A DNA stretch of 64,000 nucleotides from an uncultured Caulobacteraceae bacterium (GCA_937138625.1 CAKZPF010000004.1:62001-126000), one strand, 5' to 3'; shown: positions 26,815 to 37,166, counted from the first letter of the stretch. The notes: generated from the letters alone by a model not told the origin. Translations and numbers: made by a program.

Positions 26815-27645
26815 TCAGGATTGAAACAACGCCAGTACAACCTGCGTCGAGCGATTGGCGATGGCCAGCCCCTCTTGGCGCAGCTGAAGGCGCGTTTGCT
26901 CGGCCTGAAACCGAGCGGACTCACGAGCCATATCGGCATCCACAAGGTTGCCGATGCCCCGTTGCACAGCTTCTTGGTGCCGAAGCAACATGTCGCTCTG
27001 CTGATCAAACCGGCGTTGACCGGCTGACAATCGAGTCATCGCCAAGGACAGATTTTCGATAGAGCTATCAATCTCGCTGATCAAAGCGTTCGACAAGGTC
27101 TGTGTTCCCAGACTGGCTGTCGCCGCCATGGTCAGAATACCTCCACCCAATGACAAATCTTCACCTTGGACAGTTATGGACCCTCCACTTTCATCAGACA
27201 GGGCAGAATGGCTTGACGTCGAGCCATCCACCAAGTTGACGTTGTTGAACTCGGCGTTGGACAAGATTTTTTCTATATTGTCCCGAAGACCTTTGAAGTC
27301 CTCGTTGATCGCCTGACGGCTGACAGAATCCAGTGTTCCATCAGCTGCCGCGAGGGCCTTTTCCTTCATTTGGATCAACATATCCGATATCGTGTCCGCC
27401 GCAGCCAAAGCAGGGTCAATGACCGAGCTGCCCCGGTTCAGTGATTGGATTACACGTCCCAGCGAAGCGACCTCAGAGCGTTGTGTCTGGGCGATCGACC
27501 AAATCGCGCCATTGTCACGTACGTCTGCGACCATCTTGCCCGTGCTAATCCGTTTGCTGATTTCTGCGGCTCTCATTTCGGATGTATTGAGTGAATGGAG
27601 CGCCGTTATGGCACTCATGTTGGTGTTCACTGAAAAGTTCAGCAT
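26815..27645 (-). CDS. Flagellin 3 (divergent paralogue)
   Basis: A 276-residue D0/D1 flagellin that is more diverged than flagellins 1 and 2 (start FSVNTNMSAITALHSLNTSEMRAAEISKRISTG; end FQAEQTRLQLRQEGLAIANRSTQVVLALF). ATG 27645 has GGAGAGGACGAA directly upstream; the frame continues 48 codons further up but that part has no flagellin character. The sigma54 promoter is at 27711-27725. Confidence 0.93.
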   Translation of the reverse strand: MLNFSVNTNMSAITALHSLNTSEMRAAEISKRISTGKMVADVRDNGAIWSIAQTQRSEVASLGRVIQSLNRGSSVIDPALAAADTISDMLIQMKEKALAAADGTLDSVSRQAINEDFKGLRDNIEKILSNAEFNNVNLVDGSTSSHSALSDESGGSITVQGEDLSLGGGILTMAATASLGTQTLSNALISEIDSSIENLSLAMTRLSAGQRRFDQQSDMLLRHQEAVQRGIGNLVDADMARESARFQAEQTRLQLRQEGLAIANRSTQVVLALFQS

Positions 27646-27710
27646 TTCGTCCTCTCCATTTTGGAAAATGCGCATGACACGCCGGCCAGTTTTGGCCTGA
27701 AGAGGCAATC

Positions 27711-27725
27711 GCAAGTTGTGTGCCG
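27711..27725 (-). promoter_or_regulatory. sigma54 promoter of flagellin 3
   Basis: On the minus strand CGGCACACAACTTGC fits the consensus except for C in place of the first T. The predicted start is near 27699. Confidence 0.7.
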
Positions 27726-27774
27726 CAGACCCTGCGCCCGAGGAGAAAAAATACTGTTTTAAATCAAACAAAAA

Positions 27775-27796
27775 AAGGGAAGCTCTCACTTCCCTT
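27775..27796 (-). terminator. Terminator of the flbT-flaF operon
   Basis: AAGGGAAG pairs with CTTCCCTT around CTCTCA. On the minus strand it is followed by a T-rich run (27765-27774). Confidence 0.75.
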
Positions 27797-27829
27797 CCTC
27801 TGAAACATAGCGCCTAGGTCAGCCTGACT

Positions 27830-27844
27830 CGGCAGACTTGGGCA
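27830..27844. promoter_or_regulatory. Possible degenerate ftr-like half-box upstream of flagellin 3
   Basis: CGGCAGACTTGGGCA shares CGGCAGA and CTTG with the distal flagellin 2 box, but the right half is broken. It lies 104 bp upstream of the sigma54 element, the same distance as in the other flagellins. Weak. Confidence 0.25.
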
Positions 27845-27865
27845 ACATAGGCAAATGATGCCGGA

Positions 27866-28249
27866 TCAGCCGCTGGCCTTCAGGTCGGCTTCCACTTGGG
27901 TTTTGGAGGTCAAGCCTTCCATAATTTGCTTGTTGATATCGATCAAAGCGTCAAAATCCTCTTGGCCGCGCATCACTTCACTGGAATGACGATTGACCCA
28001 GATGCTTAGGGAAATGATACCTGCGCGAATTTCATTGGACAGGGCATTATCCTTGTCCGCACATGCGGTCGCCAGGGCGCTCCACATCCGGCGGTTCCAG
28101 TCCACCGCTTTGATGCGGATTTGCGTGGCATAAGCCGGAGCCTCCTTGGCCCGGATCAACTCGCGCGTGACCTGTGTAAACAGGCGATATTCAGTTTCCC
28201 GAGGGGTTTCACCCTGCGACGCGGTTTTCTTGTACGCCTGAAGCGACAT
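27866..28249 (-). CDS. flaF: Flagellar biosynthesis regulator FlaF
   Basis: FlaF acts as a flagellin-specific secretion factor and translation regulator opposing FlbT in Caulobacter. This 127-residue helical protein has the family pattern [28 protein letters not shown] and [16 protein letters not shown]. Its reading frame overlaps flbT by 41 bases, unusually much for a coupled pair. Adjacent to all three flagellins, as expected. Confidence 0.9.
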   Translation of the reverse strand: MSLQAYKKTASQGETPRETEYRLFTQVTRELIRAKEAPAYATQIRIKAVDWNRRMWSALATACADKDNALSNEIRAGIISLSIWVNRHSSEVMRGQEDFDALIDINKQIMEGLTSKTQVEADLKASG

Positions 28250-28634
28250 CCTGCAACCTCTCTTCTTCGTATTCCATCAGACGGCGGATTTTGACCAAGG
28301 CCTTGTAGTTTTCGCCCGCCATCAAATCACGGTTTACAGCTATGCATTCGGTCAGGATTTCCGGATTCGAAATCGCACCCATAAATTCACTCATGCGCAC
28401 TACAAATTCTTCGTAGTACTCGTCAACGCTCTCGGGGTTCAGATACATCATCATCACCGGGAAATAGATCCGCTTGGCCGGGGAATTGGCATCTGTAGAC
28501 TGCATGATGTCCTTTTCCCGTAGAACATTTGACCGGTTCATGATGGTCAAACTGGCGCGATGATCGCCATTTTCCACCACAGCCCCGTTGATCACAAAGC
28601 GCTCACCTGGCTTGAGGGTCAATTTTAAAGGCAT
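28209..28634 (-). CDS. flbT: Flagellin post-transcriptional regulator FlbT
   Basis: FlbT binds the flagellin mRNA leader and promotes its decay until the hook is complete (Caulobacter). This 141-residue protein begins [30 protein letters not shown], the FlbT signature. A GGAGG ribosome site lies seven bases ahead of the ATG. I see no sigma54 element in 28635-28846; a TTAACCAT half-site at 28727-28734 points towards it. Confidence 0.92.
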   Translation of the reverse strand: MPLKLTLKPGERFVINGAVVENGDHRASLTIMNRSNVLREKDIMQSTDANSPAKRIYFPVMMMYLNPESVDEYYEEFVVRMSEFMGAISNPEILTECIAVNRDLMAGENYKALVKIRRLMEYEEERLQDVASGVQENRVAG

Positions 28635-28726
28635 AGAATTCCTCCGTCACAGCCGTCTTTTGGCAATATCAAGAGCGCGTGAGTACCTACACTACGCATG
28701 CTCATCTGAACATTTTCTAAAAAATC

Positions 28727-28734
28727 ATGGTTAA
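28727..28734 (-). promoter_or_regulatory. CtrA-like half-site between flbT and the TPR-glycosyltransferase gene
   Basis: TTAACCAT on the minus strand, 93 bases before the flbT ATG, in a locally AT-rich divergent gap (28635-28846). The region also contains two CTTAAG-type sites near 28774-28787. No promoter is certain. Confidence 0.3.
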
Positions 28735-28846
28735 CAAAAGAATATCGACATCAGAAAAATTCCCAACCCCTCTTAAGGTGTTCTTAAGACCCAAGCGCGT
28801 TTAAATTAAAGAAAATTTCGATTCTCACTGTGCAAGGATTGGTTCC

Positions 28847-30670
28847 ATGACCACACCATCGCCAAACGCTCACGACAACGCGTCCAATACCAACAAAGAC
28901 CCTTTGAACGTAAATTTTGAACAAGTGGACGCCACCAAGGCCGCCTCGGCCCATGCCGCTGAAGTTCTGGTCAAGAATACGCAATCCTTGAACGCGCAGA
29001 ACACCGTGCACCCCAAGTTCAAGGCCTTGCTGCAAGACGGCGTCAAACTGATGAATGCCGAGCAGTATGACGAAGCTGCGCAACAAGCGCTAGCCGCCCT
29101 TGAAATGGACGAGCGTTCCCCCATCGCTTGGCAGCTGCTGGCGATTTGCATGGAGCGTCTGAGCTTCACGGCGCGCGCGATTTCTTGCTACGAGAAGGTG
29201 CTAGAACTCGACCCAGACATCAACGAGACCTACCACAATCTCGGTCTGTTGGCCTGGAAGCTGGAGCTGCATGATGCGGCTTTGCAGTTCTTGCAAATCT
29301 ACATGGCCCGCGAGCCTGACAGCATTGATGGCCCCAACAACTTTGCCAGCGTTCTGCGTGACATGGGGCGCTATGAAGACGCCATCGAGGTGTTGCGCAG
29401 TGCCATCATGAGCAATGAAGACAGTCATCTGTTGTGGAACAGTCTGGGCACGATTTTGAATGACTGTGGTCAGCTCGAAGACGCCTTGACCTTTTATGAT
29501 GAAGCCATTCGTCTGAAACCGGATTTCGCCCGCGCTTATTTCAATCGTGGCAACGCCAAGCTGTTCTTAGGCCCCCTCGAAGGGGCACTCCAGGACTTTG
29601 ATAAAGCCCTCGAAAACCCTGACAGCGATTACGACAAAATGCATATGAGCTATGCACGGGCGCAATGCCTGTTGGCGATGGGAAACCTGAAAGAAGGCTG
29701 GCCCGCCTACGAGGCCCGCATGGATCCGCGCTATCCGGGGGCTGCGAAATTCGTGCTGCCATTGACCCGCTGGCAACCCGAAGATGGCTTGGAGGGCAAA
29801 CGCTTTGTGTTGGTGGGTGAACAGGGTCTCGGGGACGAAGTGATGTTCCTGAGTGTGCTGGCTGACCTGAAAAAAGCCATCGGCCCCGAGGGCAAATTGT
29901 CTGTGGCCTGCGAACGCCGTTTGGTGCCTCTGTTGAAAGCTGTGCACAAGGACATTGAGTTCGGCCCCCACCTAACCATTCGTGACAATGGCCAGCCGGC
30001 CCGCTTGGTGCCCTGGGTCAGCGCGCGCCCCAATGATTTCGACTGCTGGGCACCGATGGCCAGTGTGATGGCCACCTTGCGCCCGACGCTGAAATCGTTC
30101 CCGAAAAAAGCCTTCTTTAAGCCCAATAAAAAACGGGGAGGCGCTTGGAAGCATGAGCTAACCCACGGCAAAGACGTGCCGTTGATTGGCTTGGCGTGGA
30201 AAAGCTTGAAAACCGATGCAAAGCGTTCGCGCTTTTATGCCCCCTTTGAGCATATGGGCCCGCTGTTTGACACACCAGTCAAATTTGTCTGCTTACAGTA
30301 TGGCGATGTCGAGGCCGAGATTGAATACGCCCGTGAACATTTCGGCGTGGACATTCTGATGCCTGAAGACATTGATCTCAGAAATGATCTTGAAAACCTG
30401 ACGGATTTGGCCTCGGCTATGGATCTGGTCATCGGCCCCATGAACGCCAGCACCAATCTGGCCATGGCCGCGGGTGTCGAAACCTGGATCATGGATGGCT
30501 CGGGTTTGGCCTGGGCTTATTTGGGCGAGCGCACGTCGGTCCCCTGGTACAAGGACGGCAGCGTCTTCTCGCCAGAAACCCAAAGCCAGTGGGAACCTTT
30601 GATCGCCGATATGGCCAGCGAGCTGAAATCTCGGTACACGCCCAAAGGCCGACGCCGCAAGATCGCCTAA
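28847..30670 (+). CDS. flmG: TPR-glycosyltransferase, FlmG-like flagellin glycosyltransferase
   Basis: A 607-residue protein. Residues 1-60 are polar. TPR repeats cover about 62-270 (for example SPIAWQLLAICMERLSFTARAISCYEKVLELDPD and LLWNSLGTILNDCGQLEDALTFYDEAIRLKPDFARAYFNRGNAKL). A GT-B-like domain with GEQGLGDEVMFLSVL at about 325 and a C-terminal nucleotide-sugar region (DLENLTDLASAMDLVIGPMNAS) follow. This two-part plan is that of Caulobacter FlmG, whose TPRs bind flagellin and whose GT domain attaches pseudaminic acid. Its position beside flbT, flaF and three flagellins supports this. AAGGA precedes the ATG. Confidence 0.65.
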   Translation: MTTPSPNAHDNASNTNKDPLNVNFEQVDATKAASAHAAEVLVKNTQSLNAQNTVHPKFKALLQDGVKLMNAEQYDEAAQQALAALEMDERSPIAWQLLAICMERLSFTARAISCYEKVLELDPDINETYHNLGLLAWKLELHDAALQFLQIYMAREPDSIDGPNNFASVLRDMGRYEDAIEVLRSAIMSNEDSHLLWNSLGTILNDCGQLEDALTFYDEAIRLKPDFARAYFNRGNAKLFLGPLEGALQDFDKALENPDSDYDKMHMSYARAQCLLAMGNLKEGWPAYEARMDPRYPGAAKFVLPLTRWQPEDGLEGKRFVLVGEQGLGDEVMFLSVLADLKKAIGPEGKLSVACERRLVPLLKAVHKDIEFGPHLTIRDNGQPARLVPWVSARPNDFDCWAPMASVMATLRPTLKSFPKKAFFKPNKKRGGAWKHELTHGKDVPLIGLAWKSLKTDAKRSRFYAPFEHMGPLFDTPVKFVCLQYGDVEAEIEYAREHFGVDILMPEDIDLRNDLENLTDLASAMDLVIGPMNASTNLAMAAGVETWIMDGSGLAWAYLGERTSVPWYKDGSVFSPETQSQWEPLIADMASELKSRYTPKGRRRKIA

Positions 30671-30691
30671 GCTTCACCATCATCAAATGTT

Positions 30692-30718
30692 AAAAGGCCC
30701 TCGCGATGAGGGCCTTTT
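30692..30718. terminator. Bidirectional terminator after the FlmG-like gene
   Basis: AAAAGGCCCTC and GAGGGCCTTTT pair around a five-base loop, with T and A runs on both sides. It separates two convergent genes. Confidence 0.9.
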
Positions 30719-30749
30719 TGATGGTCAGTCGCACCGCTAAGACTGGGCC

Positions 30750-31568
30750 TCACTGCCCCCGTAACAACCGGCCAAATTCCCACGCGCATTGTGCATACCG
30801 CCAAAACAGGCGCTTAGGCTCGCTGCTTAAGCGCCACAGCCACTCTAGACCTGCAGTTTGCATCCATTTTGGTGCACGCTGCACATCACCCGCAATAAAA
30901 TCCAAGCCGGCGCCTATGCACAGATAGCCCACCGAGGCCTCGGCGCTGGCGGGATGGCGGGCGGCATGAGCCGCAAACAGCTCTTGCTTCGGGGCACCCA
31001 AAGCTAGAAAACACAGACGCGCGCCAGAGCCCGCGATGCGGTCAATCGCGTCAGCCGCCGCCTCGCCATTCGGATCAAAGCCCATAGCCGGGGCCTCAAG
31101 GCCCGCCACCTGCAGACCGGGAGCCACCGCTTTCAGTTGCCCCATTGCCGTTTCTAAAACCTGTTGCCGGCTGCCAAACACATACACCGGCCAGCCCTGT
31201 TGGGCCGCCAACTGACACAAAGGCACAATCAAATCCGATCCCGCCACACGTTCAACATGCGCCCCAGCCTTTCGCGCCAAATGCACGATGGGCGCACCGT
31301 CAGCGGTGATGAGTTCAGCACCGGCATAGGCTTCGCGGAAGTCCGCCGACTGGCGCAGCTTCACAGCATGATCGAGATTGAGCGTGTAGAGGCGGAAACT
31401 GGTCTGGGCCGCTAGAAGATCGTGTACGGCCTGCAGCACATCACCTTCGGTGAACAGGTTGACCCCCTGCCCGGCCACAGTGACGGCCGGCAAATCCGGT
31501 TTGGGCACAACGCCCGCAGTCGGTTTTACCCGTGATTTGAGATCAAAACTGGCATAGGCATCCATCAT
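30750..31568 (-). CDS. WecG/TagA/CpsF-family glycosyltransferase
   Basis: A 272-residue GT26 enzyme. Conserved features are LYTLNLDHAVKLRQSADFREAYAGAELITADGAPIV (catalytic region with the Asp of ADG), VAGSDLIVPLC, and LGAPKQELFAAHAARHP with VGYLCIGAGLDFIAGDVQRAPKWMQTAGLEWLWRL. Such enzymes add N-acetylmannosamine-type sugars to lipid-linked intermediates of surface polymers. ATG 31565 directly follows the first ATG. It stands alone between two other units. Confidence 0.88.
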   Translation of the reverse strand: MMDAYASFDLKSRVKPTAGVVPKPDLPAVTVAGQGVNLFTEGDVLQAVHDLLAAQTSFRLYTLNLDHAVKLRQSADFREAYAGAELITADGAPIVHLARKAGAHVERVAGSDLIVPLCQLAAQQGWPVYVFGSRQQVLETAMGQLKAVAPGLQVAGLEAPAMGFDPNGEAAADAIDRIAGSGARLCFLALGAPKQELFAAHAARHPASAEASVGYLCIGAGLDFIAGDVQRAPKWMQTAGLEWLWRLSSEPKRLFWRYAQCAWEFGRLLRGQ

Positions 31569-31619
31569 TCACCCCATTATAGGGCCCAGAGGTTACCATT
31601 TCGGTATACGCCGAAGATT

Positions 31620-31946
31620 TTACGGCTCTGAACCTGGTGCTAGGGTGACTTCTAGACCATCTAAGGCCTCAGACATCAAGATCTGACAACTGAGACGCGA
31701 ATTGTCCTCGACCTCAAAGGCATCATCCAAACGCTCCTCTTCCTCCTCAGATTTCTCTGGAAGCTTCTCAAGCCACTCGGGCGCGACATAGACATGACAG
31801 GTGGCGCACTCCAGCGCGCCGCCGCATTCGGCCTTGATGGGCAAGCCATAATCGCGAATGACCTCCATCACCCGCCAGCCTGAAATGCCGACCAATGTGT
31901 GGCGCTTGCCCTCTTGGTCCGTGACATGCAGTTTTGGATCGGCCAT
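31620..31946 (-). CDS. 2Fe-2S ferredoxin, adrenodoxin type
   Basis: A 108-residue electron carrier. The cluster ligands are Cys41, Cys47, Cys50 and Cys87 (pattern C-x5-C-x2-C-x36-C, within AECGGALECATCHVYV and LSCQ). A very acidic stretch (SEEEEERLDDAFEVE at 66-80) is the likely partner-docking surface. It lies 12 bases after a ferredoxin reductase on the same strand, so the two form an electron-transfer pair. The terminal acceptor is not visible here. Confidence 0.92.
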   Translation of the reverse strand: MADPKLHVTDQEGKRHTLVGISGWRVMEVIRDYGLPIKAECGGALECATCHVYVAPEWLEKLPEKSEEEEERLDDAFEVEDNSRLSCQILMSEALDGLEVTLAPGSEP

Positions 31947-31958
31947 CAGAACGACTCC

Positions 31959-33110
<1,152 letters not shown>

Positions 33111-33138
33111 TCACATATCCCTGGCAAAAGGATCCATC

Positions 33139-33489
33139 ATGACCCAACAGACCAAGCCATCCGCCCTGTCCCTGATTCCCGATCAGATCGTCATGCCCGA
33201 GGACTGCACCCTGATGACCGAGGTGCGCGCCGGCGTGGACGCCATCGATCGGCATTTGGTGGAGCTCTTTATCCTGCGCACAGGGTATATGGAGGCCGCC
33301 GCCCGCATCAAACCCACACGCGAACACGTTTATGATCAGTGGCGGGTCGATGATGTCCTGGAAAAGGTCAAAGCCCAAGCCGAGGCCCGGGGCCTCAGCA
33401 CCGCCTTTTCACAACCTGTGTGGGAGGAGATCATCAAGCGCTCAATCGCGCACGAATACGATACCTATGACGAGGTGCGCAGCGACTGA
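33139..33489 (+). CDS. Chorismate mutase (AroQ class)
   Basis: Converts chorismate to prephenate, or is related to isochorismate pyruvate lyase. A 116-residue all-helical AroQ fold with LMTEVRAGVDAIDRHLVELFILRTGYMEAAARIKP followed by a KVKAQAEARGLS loop and PVWEEIIKRSIAHEYD. The Arg/Lys/Glu active-site pattern appears kept. AAAGGATC precedes the ATG. The last 25 bases overlap the tail of the convergent HPt gene. Confidence 0.85.
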   Translation: MTQQTKPSALSLIPDQIVMPEDCTLMTEVRAGVDAIDRHLVELFILRTGYMEAAARIKPTREHVYDQWRVDDVLEKVKAQAEARGLSTAFSQPVWEEIIKRSIAHEYDTYDEVRSD

Positions 33490-33848
33490 AGCGCTGATTT
33501 GTGCTCAATCACCGAAATGTCGCTCAGAACCTGGTCCAAGGCTTCGCGGATCTGCCCGGCACCCACGGCCTTTTCGGCCAAACTTAGGTCGCCAGCGGCG
33601 GCTTTGCGCTCGATGCCTTCACAGACCTCAGCCAGGGGCCACGCGCCAATGCCGCGGGCCGCGCCCTTGATGGTGTGCACCCCATCGGCAAAGCCTTCGT
33701 CGCCATTTTGGGTATCCAGCAAGCGCACCCACATCTCAGCTTGGTGCTGAAAAATCGACAGGATCTCAGAGCGCACGGCCGGATCTCCGCCCGTGTAGGC
33801 GTCCAGATGGTCCAAATCCACGACATTGGTGCGATCCATTAAGCCCAT
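33465..33848 (-). CDS. Histidine phosphotransfer (HPt) domain protein
   Basis: A stand-alone 127-residue HPt domain. Phosphorylatable His58 lies in GVHTIKGAARGIGAW, with the HxxKG motif intact. ATG 33848 has GGAGAAAGACC directly upstream. Such proteins shuttle phosphate between hybrid kinases and response regulators. The hybrid kinase at 43966-46686 has its own receiver domain and no HPt, so this could be its partner, but they are 10 kb apart. No response regulator lies next to it. Confidence 0.85.
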   Translation of the reverse strand: MGLMDRTNVVDLDHLDAYTGGDPAVRSEILSIFQHQAEMWVRLLDTQNGDEGFADGVHTIKGAARGIGAWPLAEVCEGIERKAAAGDLSLAEKAVGAGQIREALDQVLSDISVIEHKSALQSLRTSS

Positions 33849-34007
33849 GGTCTTTCTCCAGAATTCTTGCACACTTCCCCAGTCTGGTGAGTGTGCTGTC
33901 AAGATCATTAGAAAAACATTAAGATATTCAGCCAGGCTTCAGCTAGTTTTTATTAGATTTGGCATGTTCACCATGAACACTATGTTCGATAGCCAAAGGA
34001 GACGAAC

Positions 34008-34574
34008 ATGAAAACCACAGCGCTCCTCAGCATCCTGACCTTGGCCATCACAGGTCTGGCCGGTGCCGCCATGGCCGATGATCGCGGCCACCGTGGCAAA
34101 GCCCATCAGGCAGAACGCCATCACAAGGGCAATGCTGATCATTACTTCAAACGCAACTCCCAACACCAAAAATTTTATAAACATGACGATCGCAATCGTC
34201 ATAAAGCCCGTCACCACCATCATCGCAAACGCCATCATGCCCATCACCGCGACAAGCGCGTAATTGTGGTCGCGCCTCAGGTGCACGCCCCGCGTCACCA
34301 TGTACGCCCACACCCCCACCGCCGCGCGGAATACCGGTATGTGAACCGTCACCACCCCCATGGCCTGAAGATCATTGCTTCCTATGTGGTGCCGCGGGTG
34401 CACACCTTTTACTATGATGGTGCGCACTTTCACCCGCGCAGCTGCCACCGGATGTTCTTCACCAAATACCGGCATGGCAAGCGGGCTGAATTTTCCGAAG
34501 TCGTCTGCACCAATCGCTATAATCGCAGCGTCGTGGTGCCAGACACCCGTCAGTTCGAAGGCTGGGTTTTTTAA
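34008..34574 (+). CDS. Histidine-rich exported protein
   Basis: A 188-residue protein. Residues 1-23 are a clear signal peptide ending AMA. Residues 24-115 are extremely His/Arg/Lys-rich (for example RHHHHRKRHHAHHRDKR at about 68-84). Residues 115-188 form a Tyr/Val-rich domain with two cysteines (CHRMFF and VVCTNRY), likely a disulfide. AAAGGAGACGAAC precedes the ATG. The His-rich part suggests periplasmic binding of Ni, Zn, Cu or haem, but I recognise no family. Its stop overlaps that of the convergent manC-type gene. Confidence 0.75.
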   Translation: MKTTALLSILTLAITGLAGAAMADDRGHRGKAHQAERHHKGNADHYFKRNSQHQKFYKHDDRNRHKARHHHHRKRHHAHHRDKRVIVVAPQVHAPRHHVRPHPHRRAEYRYVNRHHPHGLKIIASYVVPRVHTFYYDGAHFHPRSCHRMFFTKYRHGKRAEFSEVVCTNRYNRSVVVPDTRQFEGWVF

Positions 34575-35629
34575 TCCGACACCAGTGCCAAGGCGGCCTG
34601 TCGCAAGTCTTTGATGGCTTGTGACTGGCCCCGCGGCAGTGTGACTGTGCCCGCGGGCGTGCTGACGACAATCTGATCCGCCAGCCCTGTGACCGCCAGC
34701 GGTTTTTCCGCCGCTATCAACAGGCAGTTTTGACAGTCTGTGGCCACCACGGGCCCCAGGGCAACGTTGCCCTGATCATCCTTGGCGGATAAGCGCCAAA
34801 TCTCGTCAAACGAGCCCACATCCGCCCACCCCACATCGGCAGGCACCACAGCGGCACGGCGGGTTTTTTCCATCACGGCCGTATCAATGGGGGCCTTGGG
34901 GGCCTGGGCCGTGGCCTCGGCATCCAAAACTTTGCCTGTTCGCTGCGCATACGCTGCGCGCGCCGCGGCCAGAATATCCGGGGCATGGGCCTCAAGTTCC
35001 GATAGCATCACCTGAGGCGCGAACAAAAACACGCCCGCGTTCCAAACGTGACCGCCCTGGTCCAACAGACTTTGGGCCGTTTTCTGGTCTGGCTTTTCCA
35101 AAAACCGATCCACAACAAAGGCGCCCGCCGCCAAGTCAGCGCCCTGACGAATATATCCATAACCCGTTTCCGGGCGTGTGGGCGCCATGCCAAACGTCAC
35201 GATGTGGTCCTGGGCCACCTGGGCCGCCTGTTGCACCAAATTGGCAAATTCAGCCCCTGCACCGACCAGATGATCCGCAGGGCTCAGCAGCACCGTGGCC
35301 TCAGGGGCCTCTTGCGCGGCCCAAACCGCAGCTACTGCCGCCGTAAAGGCCGTGTTGCGCCCCATGGGCTCCATCAACAGATGGAAATCAGTGCCACAGG
35401 CGGCTTTGGCCGCCGCCAACAGGTGTAAGCGATCCGGCTCGGCGCCAATGATCATCGGCGGCAGAAACCCAGGATGACGAAAGCGCAGTAGGGTCTCGGT
35501 CAACAAGCTGTGCTCGCCAAACAGGGCATGAAACTGCTTGGGCGTTTCAGGCGTAGACAGGGGCCACAGGCGGGTCCCCGCCCCCCCTGACATGATCACT
35601 GGCACGATGCTGAACGGCACATTGGACAT
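34571..35629 (-). CDS. manC: Mannose-1-phosphate guanylyltransferase
   Basis: Makes GDP-mannose from GTP and mannose-1-phosphate. A single-domain 352-residue enzyme lacking the C-terminal isomerase half of long ManC proteins. The signature PVIMSGGAGTRLWPLSTPETPKQF starts at about residue 9. Also present are LMEPMGRNTAFTAAVAA, LLSPADHLV, VDRFLEKPDQKTAQ, and WADVGSFDEIW. ATG 35629 is the family start. It diverges from an AGE-family epimerase, which could supply the missing isomerase activity. Confidence 0.92.
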   Translation of the reverse strand: MSNVPFSIVPVIMSGGAGTRLWPLSTPETPKQFHALFGEHSLLTETLLRFRHPGFLPPMIIGAEPDRLHLLAAAKAACGTDFHLLMEPMGRNTAFTAAVAAVWAAQEAPEATVLLSPADHLVGAGAEFANLVQQAAQVAQDHIVTFGMAPTRPETGYGYIRQGADLAAGAFVVDRFLEKPDQKTAQSLLDQGGHVWNAGVFLFAPQVMLSELEAHAPDILAAARAAYAQRTGKVLDAEATAQAPKAPIDTAVMEKTRRAAVVPADVGWADVGSFDEIWRLSAKDDQGNVALGPVVATDCQNCLLIAAEKPLAVTGLADQIVVSTPAGTVTLPRGQSQAIKDLRQAALALVSD

Positions 35630-35719
35630 GGCGCCATTGAACGCCAAAGGTCTTGCGATTTGTTTACTGATGCAGATTTGCCAGATTGCTTTTTTGCAAA
35701 ATCCAGGCACCTTTTGATC

Positions 35720-36889
35720 ATGGGTGAAGCACAAGAAAAATTGAATGATTCGCAAGCGCACGCGGCCGTGCCCACACCGCCAATGACCGAGCGCATTCGC
35801 GATTGGTTGGCCGACAGCGCTCTGCCATTTTGGGCCGAGGTTGGCCGTGACCCGCGCGGGGGCCTGCACGAGGATCTGACCCTTGAGGCCACAGCCCCTG
35901 GTCCCTCAGATTTTAAGCGTACACGCGTTCAAGCCCGTCAGATGTATGTCTATGCCGCCGCCCACGATATGGACTGGGACGGCCCGGCCCTGACGGTGGC
36001 AGAAGACGCCTATCGGTTTCTCATGTCCCATGCTCGGCTTGACGGGGGCGCTTGGGCCCGACGCCTCAGCCCGGATGGCAAGGTCATTGACGACACGGTT
36101 GATCTTTATGATTTGGCCTTTGTGATCTATGGGATGGCGCACCTTTACAAGGTGACGGATGACCCCGAGCCCTTGGCCATGGCCCGACAGACGCTAGAGT
36201 TCATTACCGCCCACCTCAGTCATCCCATGGGTGGATTTCACGAGACCAAACCCAAGACCACCAGCCACCGCTTGCAAAACCCCCATATGCATCTGCTGGA
36301 GGCCTTGCTGGCCCTGTACGAAGCCGCAGGGGATCGCCGGGTGTTGCGCCAAGCCACCCAAATCCGAGATCTGATTCTGACGGAAATGATGTCGCGACAG
36401 TCCGGTCATATGATCTTGCTTGAACGCGCTGATGACCACTGGCGCACCTTGACAACGCCCGAGGGTCGCACCATCGAGCCCGGACACCATTTTGAATGGA
36501 CCTGGCTGTTGGCCGAGCACGCCCGCCTGAGTGGACAAGACATCCCCGAACACCAACACGGTCTCTATGAGACCGCCACCACCTGGGGCCTGAACTCAAA
36601 AAACGGTCTGGTGTATGACGAAATCACCACCCAGGGCCGCTGCGTACACGCCACCAGCCGCTGCTGGACAGTCACCGAAGCCCTGCGCAGCCATTTGATC
36701 ATGGGCCACCAAGACCGCGCCGAAGCCATGGCCGAGCGCCTGTTCCAGTATTACCTCGATCCCGCGCCTACAGGCACCTGGCGCGACCAGATGGACGCCA
36801 ACGGCCAGGCCATCTGTCAGCGCATTCCCGCCAGCACCTTTTACCATCTGATGACGGCCTTTTCGGCTTGGTTAAGCTTGGTGGATTAA
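35720..36889 (+). CDS. AGE-family sugar epimerase/isomerase
   Basis: A 389-residue (alpha/alpha)6-barrel protein of the N-acylglucosamine 2-epimerase/mannose-6-phosphate isomerase-like family. Markers are FKRTRVQARQMYVYAAAH, MGGFHETKPKTTSHRLQNPHMHLLEALLALYEA, PGHHFEWTWLL and TSRCWTVTEALRSH; the last two carry the catalytic His residues. Paired head-to-head with manC, so a mannose-6-phosphate isomerase role is plausible. The start at 35720 is uncertain because no strong ribosome site is present. Confidence 0.8.
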   Translation: MGEAQEKLNDSQAHAAVPTPPMTERIRDWLADSALPFWAEVGRDPRGGLHEDLTLEATAPGPSDFKRTRVQARQMYVYAAAHDMDWDGPALTVAEDAYRFLMSHARLDGGAWARRLSPDGKVIDDTVDLYDLAFVIYGMAHLYKVTDDPEPLAMARQTLEFITAHLSHPMGGFHETKPKTTSHRLQNPHMHLLEALLALYEAAGDRRVLRQATQIRDLILTEMMSRQSGHMILLERADDHWRTLTTPEGRTIEPGHHFEWTWLLAEHARLSGQDIPEHQHGLYETATTWGLNSKNGLVYDEITTQGRCVHATSRCWTVTEALRSHLIMGHQDRAEAMAERLFQYYLDPAPTGTWRDQMDANGQAICQRIPASTFYHLMTAFSAWLSLVD

Positions 36890-37166
36890 GGGCTTCGTGC
36901 CATTGCCGAAAGTGTCGCCTCAGGCTTGCATCCTTCCCCTAAGACGCGTAGGTTCTGCACAGGAATTTTGGGGCATGATGAGCACGCACGCCATGGCCTG
37001 GCCATGGGCTGCCGTTCACGTCCCGCTCCTCCACCGCACCGGATAAGTTTGGGCCGCTGGCCATGTTTATCTTGTGTTTCACTTGACCTCGGCTTGGATG
37101 GGTCTCCGTGCCCGACGACCAACAGGCCTGAACCAACCTTTGATGGCGACGCACGGCGAATTAGGA

